The translations under genes and the position numbers were made by a program. From Clostridiales bacterium (GTDB lineage Bacteria > Bacillota > Clostridia > Lachnospirales > Lachnospiraceae): a stretch of 64,000 nucleotides of DNA. A model generated the notes under the pieces. The model searched no databases and had not been told where the DNA came from. It was given only the letters and a program-made list of their open reading frames with translations. Shown piece after piece: positions 60,557-64,000 of this stretch (position 1 is the first letter of the stretch; each line of letters opens with the position of its first letter). The stretch covers positions 28,562 through 92,561 of the forward strand of contig JAJQAA010000065.1 of NCBI GenBank assembly GCA_021204045.1, written 5' to 3'.

Positions 60557-62971
60557 TCAGGCCACGCTCGAGTTGTTTGTCCGGTCTATGATCTCATTCT
60601 GCATCATATTTGTCAGCGCGGTGAAGTAAGCGCTGTAGCCCGCGACGCGAACGATCAGTTCCTTATAATGCTCCGGATCGGCCTGCGCGGCCTTCAGCGT
60701 CTGCTGATCTACCACGTTCATCTGAACCTGCTTATCGCCATTCGTCAGATATGTCTTCACGGCAACCGCCAGCTTTTTCATGTCCTCATCCGATTTCAAG
60801 GCGGTCGGATGGAATTTCATATTGAACAGGGTTGCCTGATAACCGTCCTGGGCAATCTTCATGCCGCTCTGGAACGCGGCCAGCGGTCCATGCGTATCCG
60901 TACCCTGCTGGGGAGAGATCATGCCGTCCGCAAGAATCTCATGCGCATACCGTCCGTCCGCGGAAGCGTTGACGACCTGTCCCGCGGGCTGGTGCGCGGA
61001 AATCGAGATCCCGCTGGGAATACTCTTATCCCCGCAGACCTGGGGACACGCGTTGACGTGTTTCTCAAAGTGCGCGTAGATATCGGTCGCGAGGGAATCC
61101 GCGTAATCGTCATTATTCCCATACTTGGGCGCGTCGATGAAATCCTGGCGCATCTGATCGAACCCTTCCCAGTTCTTGTCCAGCGCCTCAACCAGCTGCT
61201 GCAGGGTGTACTTTTTGTCCTCAAATATCAGCTTCTTGATCGCGGCAAACGCGTTGATCACGTTGACTCCGCCCACGCACATAATCGTGGAACCCGTATC
61301 GAACGGTTCAAAGCTCCGCTCCATAAAATCTTTTCCGATCTTTAAACCATCATGCATCAGGCCACTCCGGAAGGGATTGGAACAGACGCGGATCGTCGCC
61401 AGGGTGTCCATGTTGGACCGCCAGGCCGCATACTTCATGAAATGATCTTCCTGCGCGTAGTACGCGTTTAACAGGCTCTCAAAATCGGTAAAGTCGGACA
61501 TCTCCCCGGTCTTTAAGCCGATCTCCTCGCCGCTCAGGGTACACAGGCCATTGTGAAGCAGAATATCCATCACCTGCGGCATATTGAAAAATTTCACACC
61601 GATCGTACGGCTCTTTCCGGGGATGACCGCGTCCAGGCAGCCACAGATCGCGTACTCGCTGGCGTCCTCCTTGGAGAATCCCAGGCCGGTAAAGTAATTA
61701 ACATAACTGTCGTCGCTGACAAACGCCGGCATGCCGATTCCCGACCGCACGACCTCGACGCCCTTCTGCACCACCTCCAGCGGAGTGTTTTTATTGACGC
61801 GCAGCGTGATCGTGTGGTGCGGAGTCTGCGTATCCAGAGCCGCCTGCATAAAGAACATCGTCAGCTCATTGGACAGGTCCTTTCCTTCCGCGTCGCATCC
61901 GCCGATAATGAAATTCTGCCAGCGGCTGTCGCCGGAATGGCGCCCTCTTCCAAGTCCGCCGCGCACGGTATGCCAGGTCATACATTTAATGCGGATAATC
62001 TCCAGAAGCTCCAGAACCTCGTCGTCGGTAATCGTGCCATTGTCGATATCCTGACGGTAATAAGGATACAGATACTGGTCAATCCGTCCGCCGGACATCG
62101 TGTTGCTGCTTGTCGCAAGGAAGGTAAACCAGAAAGCCTGAAGGGCTTCCCGGAAGTTTCGCGCCGGATATTCCGGAACCCGGCGGCAGATTTCGGCCAT
62201 CTGAAGCAGCTCAGCGCGGCGTTTTTCATCGGTGCATTCCGACGCGAGCCGCTCGGCCTCATCCGCGTGGCGGTTCGCGTAGTTGATCCACGCCTCGTAC
62301 ACCTTGATCATACTGGTCCAGAACTCGAATTTCTCCATGTCTTCCATCGTCGTGCAGCGCATACCGGCGATATACCCTTTGCACTCGTCGATCATCGCGC
62401 GCACGCCCTGATTGATCACGCGGTCATACTCGACGCAGCAGAGCACAAACCCCGGACCGACGCCAAGTCCGGTCTGCGCGATCGCATTGGTGGAACCGCT
62501 GTCCCGGTTTTTCCAGACCGGAAGAACCACGCCGGATTTCAGGAAAGAACGCATATCGTCATTATCCCATTCCATGGAAGCCAGATAATCATAATGGTGC
62601 GCGTTCACCGCGGCCTTCTCCATTCTCTCATTCAGCGCATACAGCTTTTCCTCATCTTCCGGAGATATGTAAACGTTGCTCGACGCCGCCTTCAGCCCGG
62701 CAATCTCTTCCCTGGACCACAGCCCCATCTCAAAGTCGATTTCCGAGCCGTTGTAATGGCTGGCGCCCACCCCGGCAATCAGATCATCATCCGGAATCCA
62801 GGCGGTAAAACGCCGGAAATAATTCGCCAGCAGGCCTGCCCGGTAGACAAAGTTTGTGCAGTTGCGATACTCATCCAGCGTATCGCAGGCGATCTCCAGC
62901 TTCTCGACGCCAAGCGTAATCGGCGTGGAAAGCGCCTTTTCCTTCATTCTTTTCACTCGTTCTGTCATCAT
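60557..62971 (-). CDS. Glycyl radical enzyme of unknown substrate
   Basis: 804 aa, PFL-like fold. The C-terminal glycyl radical motif is RVAGYSAYF; the thiyl Cys is in AICGCLDAVIPGKS. Eliminases and decarboxylases such as CutC, glycerol and hydroxyproline dehydratases have GCVE here, so the Glu is Asp, and pyruvate formate-lyase has two adjacent Cys, so it is not PFL. No activating radical SAM enzyme is next to it. An Lrp/AsnC gene lies upstream. AGGAG precedes the ATG; ATG 62968 is a near alternative. Confidence 0.9.
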   Translation of the reverse strand: MMTERVKRMKEKALSTPITLGVEKLEIACDTLDEYRNCTNFVYRAGLLANYFRRFTAWIPDDDLIAGVGASHYNGSEIDFEMGLWSREEIAGLKAASSNVYISPEDEEKLYALNERMEKAAVNAHHYDYLASMEWDNDDMRSFLKSGVVLPVWKNRDSGSTNAIAQTGLGVGPGFVLCCVEYDRVINQGVRAMIDECKGYIAGMRCTTMEDMEKFEFWTSMIKVYEAWINYANRHADEAERLASECTDEKRRAELLQMAEICRRVPEYPARNFREALQAFWFTFLATSSNTMSGGRIDQYLYPYYRQDIDNGTITDDEVLELLEIIRIKCMTWHTVRGGLGRGRHSGDSRWQNFIIGGCDAEGKDLSNELTMFFMQAALDTQTPHHTITLRVNKNTPLEVVQKGVEVVRSGIGMPAFVSDDSYVNYFTGLGFSKEDASEYAICGCLDAVIPGKSRTIGVKFFNMPQVMDILLHNGLCTLSGEEIGLKTGEMSDFTDFESLLNAYYAQEDHFMKYAAWRSNMDTLATIRVCSNPFRSGLMHDGLKIGKDFMERSFEPFDTGSTIMCVGGVNVINAFAAIKKLIFEDKKYTLQQLVEALDKNWEGFDQMRQDFIDAPKYGNNDDYADSLATDIYAHFEKHVNACPQVCGDKSIPSGISISAHQPAGQVVNASADGRYAHEILADGMISPQQGTDTHGPLAAFQSGMKIAQDGYQATLFNMKFHPTALKSDEDMKKLAVAVKTYLTNGDKQVQMNVVDQQTLKAAQADPEHYKELIVRVAGYSAYFTALTNMMQNEIIDRTNNSSVA

Positions 62972-63151
62972 AGGATAAATTCTCCTCTTTTTTATTATTT
63001 TATCATTTTCACCTGATTTCCGCTACTTTTCCCATATCGAATTGAATTTTTTGTGAATAGTACACATTTCTATCTTTTAAAATTTATGCACTAAGCACCG
63101 AAGGGCCGATTCAGCCGGCAGAATAACATTCACATACGGCAGTGAAATGGA

Positions 63152-63196
63152 AAGACAGCAAATGCCAAGACGACAAATGCAGAGACAATATATGTA
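63152..63196. repeat. Three tandem 15-bp repeats
   Basis: AAGACAGCAAATGCC, AAGACGACAAATGCA and GAGACAATATATGTA are consecutive related units upstream of the glycyl radical enzyme. They may be regulator-binding sites. Confidence 0.6.
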
Positions 63197-63206
63197 TGTA
63201 TACAAA

Positions 63207-63228
63207 AAACCCATTCGAAAATGGGTTT
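63207..63228 (-). terminator. Terminator of the Lrp/AsnC gene
   Basis: AAACCCATT, loop CGAA, AATGGGTTT; on the minus strand it is followed by TTTTG. About 50 nt past the regulator stop. Confidence 0.85.
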
Positions 63229-63276
63229 CACAAAGAACACATATTATACCAAAAAAATTTTCCGGATGGGATAATT

Positions 63277-63717
63277 CTACTCCTCGACGTCCACACCCCT
63301 CGGGCCGACATGCGTGGAAAAAACAATTTGCGTGCTCGTCTTGCCAAACTTCTGCAGCTGGCCGATGAAAATATCCAGCTCGACCGTACTCTGGAAGGCC
63401 ACTTTCATGAGCATGGAATACTCGCCGGTCACACAATTGCATTCCAGCACATTGGGGATCCCTTCCGCGTAAGCGTAAAACTCCGGCTTGTCCTCCGGCA
63501 TTACATCCAGATTGACAAACGCGAGAATATGATACCCCAGCTTCATCGGGTCAATCAGCGCATGGTATCCGGAAATCACGCCGTCCTTCTCCAGCTTTTC
63601 GATCCGCGCGGAAACCGCCGGCGACGACAAAAACGTGTTTTCCGCGATGGTCTTGAGTGACACGCGGGCGTTTTCCTGCAGCAGTTTCAGTATTTTTCTG
63701 TCAATATCATCCATCAT
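63277..63717 (-). CDS. Lrp/AsnC-family transcriptional regulator
   Basis: 146 aa: helix-turn-helix (MMDDIDRKILKLLQENARVSLKTIAENTFLSSPAVSARIEKLEKDGVI) and a C-terminal RAM/ACT-like ligand domain (ILAFVNLDVMPED, VLECNCVTGEYSMLMKVAF). Start ATG 63717 has GGGAGG upstream; the next codon is also ATG. It precedes the glycyl radical enzyme on the same strand and may control it in response to an amino acid (inference). Confidence 0.93.
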   Translation of the reverse strand: MMDDIDRKILKLLQENARVSLKTIAENTFLSSPAVSARIEKLEKDGVISGYHALIDPMKLGYHILAFVNLDVMPEDKPEFYAYAEGIPNVLECNCVTGEYSMLMKVAFQSTVELDIFIGQLQKFGKTSTQIVFSTHVGPRGVDVEE

Positions 63718-63823
63718 CTTTTTGATCCTCCCATTCATACGGCTCACGGCTGTGATAAATACAGGAAACGATATACATTGAACCCGTTCATAAACAGCTG
63801 CAAGTGCTTTCATGCGAATACGT

Positions 63824-63856
63824 AAAAAGGCGCCCGGATCAACATTTCCGAACGCC
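63824..63856 (-). terminator. Terminator of a gene right of the window
   Basis: Minus strand: GGCGTTCGGA and TCCGGGCGCC form a 10-bp stem (two G-T pairs) followed by TTTTT. It ends a minus-strand transcript from beyond 64000. Bases 63857-64000 hold no gene that I can see. Confidence 0.7.
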
Positions 63857-64000
63857 CTCGTTCCTTTTCTAATCAGTATATTAACCGTTTATCGGTCAAT
63901 TGTCAAATGTTTTTCCATCATCAGTGAATCTCCGTCAATGAATCTCTGTTACTATTCACGGGGTGGGGAAAAGACGGACTGAGATTTTGACTTTAAATTT

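Larger units (their letters stand above)
62972..63276. other. 305-nt gap between glycyl radical enzyme and Lrp regulator
   Basis: Contains the Lrp terminator (63207-63228), three 15-bp repeats (63152-63196) and an AT-rich stretch (62980-63090) where the enzyme's promoter must lie. No clear -35/-10 pair and no credible open frame are visible. Confidence 0.6.

Overview
The window looks like chromosome of an anaerobic, spore-forming Firmicute of the Lachnospiraceae type (class Clostridia). This is an inference from gene content and order: an anaerobic RNR activase, a glycyl radical enzyme, a Csp-like subtilase, a CwlC-like amidase, a rimP-nusA-rnpM-ylxQ-infB-rbfA-nrnA-truB-ribF operon, an hprK-murB-whiA-HPr cluster, YerC, DUF1836 and a DUF6145-dusB pair. 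Coding density is high. Most genes lie on the minus strand with Shine-Dalgarno sites of the GGAGG type. I saw no rRNA, tRNA, CRISPR array or transposase.

Layout. 1-9 kb: pyridoxal kinase (cut by the window edge), nagA, nrdG, a tandem-ACT protein, a BrkB/YihY membrane protein, a NUDIX/PIN pair, an S8 protease, an M32 carboxypeptidase and a second NUDIX protein. 9-18.4 kb: the translation/transcription operon, read from a good promoter at about 18.3 kb through a 250-nt, heavily structured leader. 18.4-26.5 kb: a DUF4143 ATPase, an orphan ABC ATPase, dusB, pfkA and dnaE. 26.6-33.9 kb: a nucleoside/ribose module (nucleoside hydrolase, CUT1 lipoprotein, two permeases, ribokinase) facing a LacI-ribokinase fusion regulator. 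33.9-38.9 kb: an ABC exporter, a Crh-like HPr without the catalytic histidine, whiA, murB and hprK. 39-42 kb: a Fic protein, a flavodoxin and a small gene graveyard (PolC-like and RhuM-like fragments, an unknown nuclease-like gene). 42-48 kb: rlmD, pcrA, ridA, DUF1836 and yerC. 48.1-51.9 kb: a mosaic island in which the promoter region of one substrate-binding-protein gene occurs three times, separated by a DUF4143 ATPase and by an AbrB/PIN toxin-antitoxin pair, with a deleted copy of the gene left behind. 52-55.6 kb: a cyuA-like desulfidase, a DAACS symporter and a divergent LysR regulator. 55.6-60.4 kb: D,D-carboxypeptidase, polysaccharide deacetylase, cytidylate-kinase-like protein and amidase-SPOR. 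60.5-63.8 kb: a glycyl radical enzyme and an Lrp/AsnC regulator.

How the genes fit together. The nucleoside module should import a nucleoside, release the sugar and phosphorylate it; its CUT1 importer has no ATPase here and would need a shared one. HprK and the Crh-like HPr form a carbon-catabolite signalling pair. The most unusual points are the promoter-triplication island at 48-51 kb, the LacI-kinase fusion, the structured rimP leader and related triloop hairpins in other gaps, the glycyl radical enzyme with a GCLD active-site loop and no adjacent activase, and several in-frame microsatellite-like expansions (IF-2, RlmD, PIN protein).
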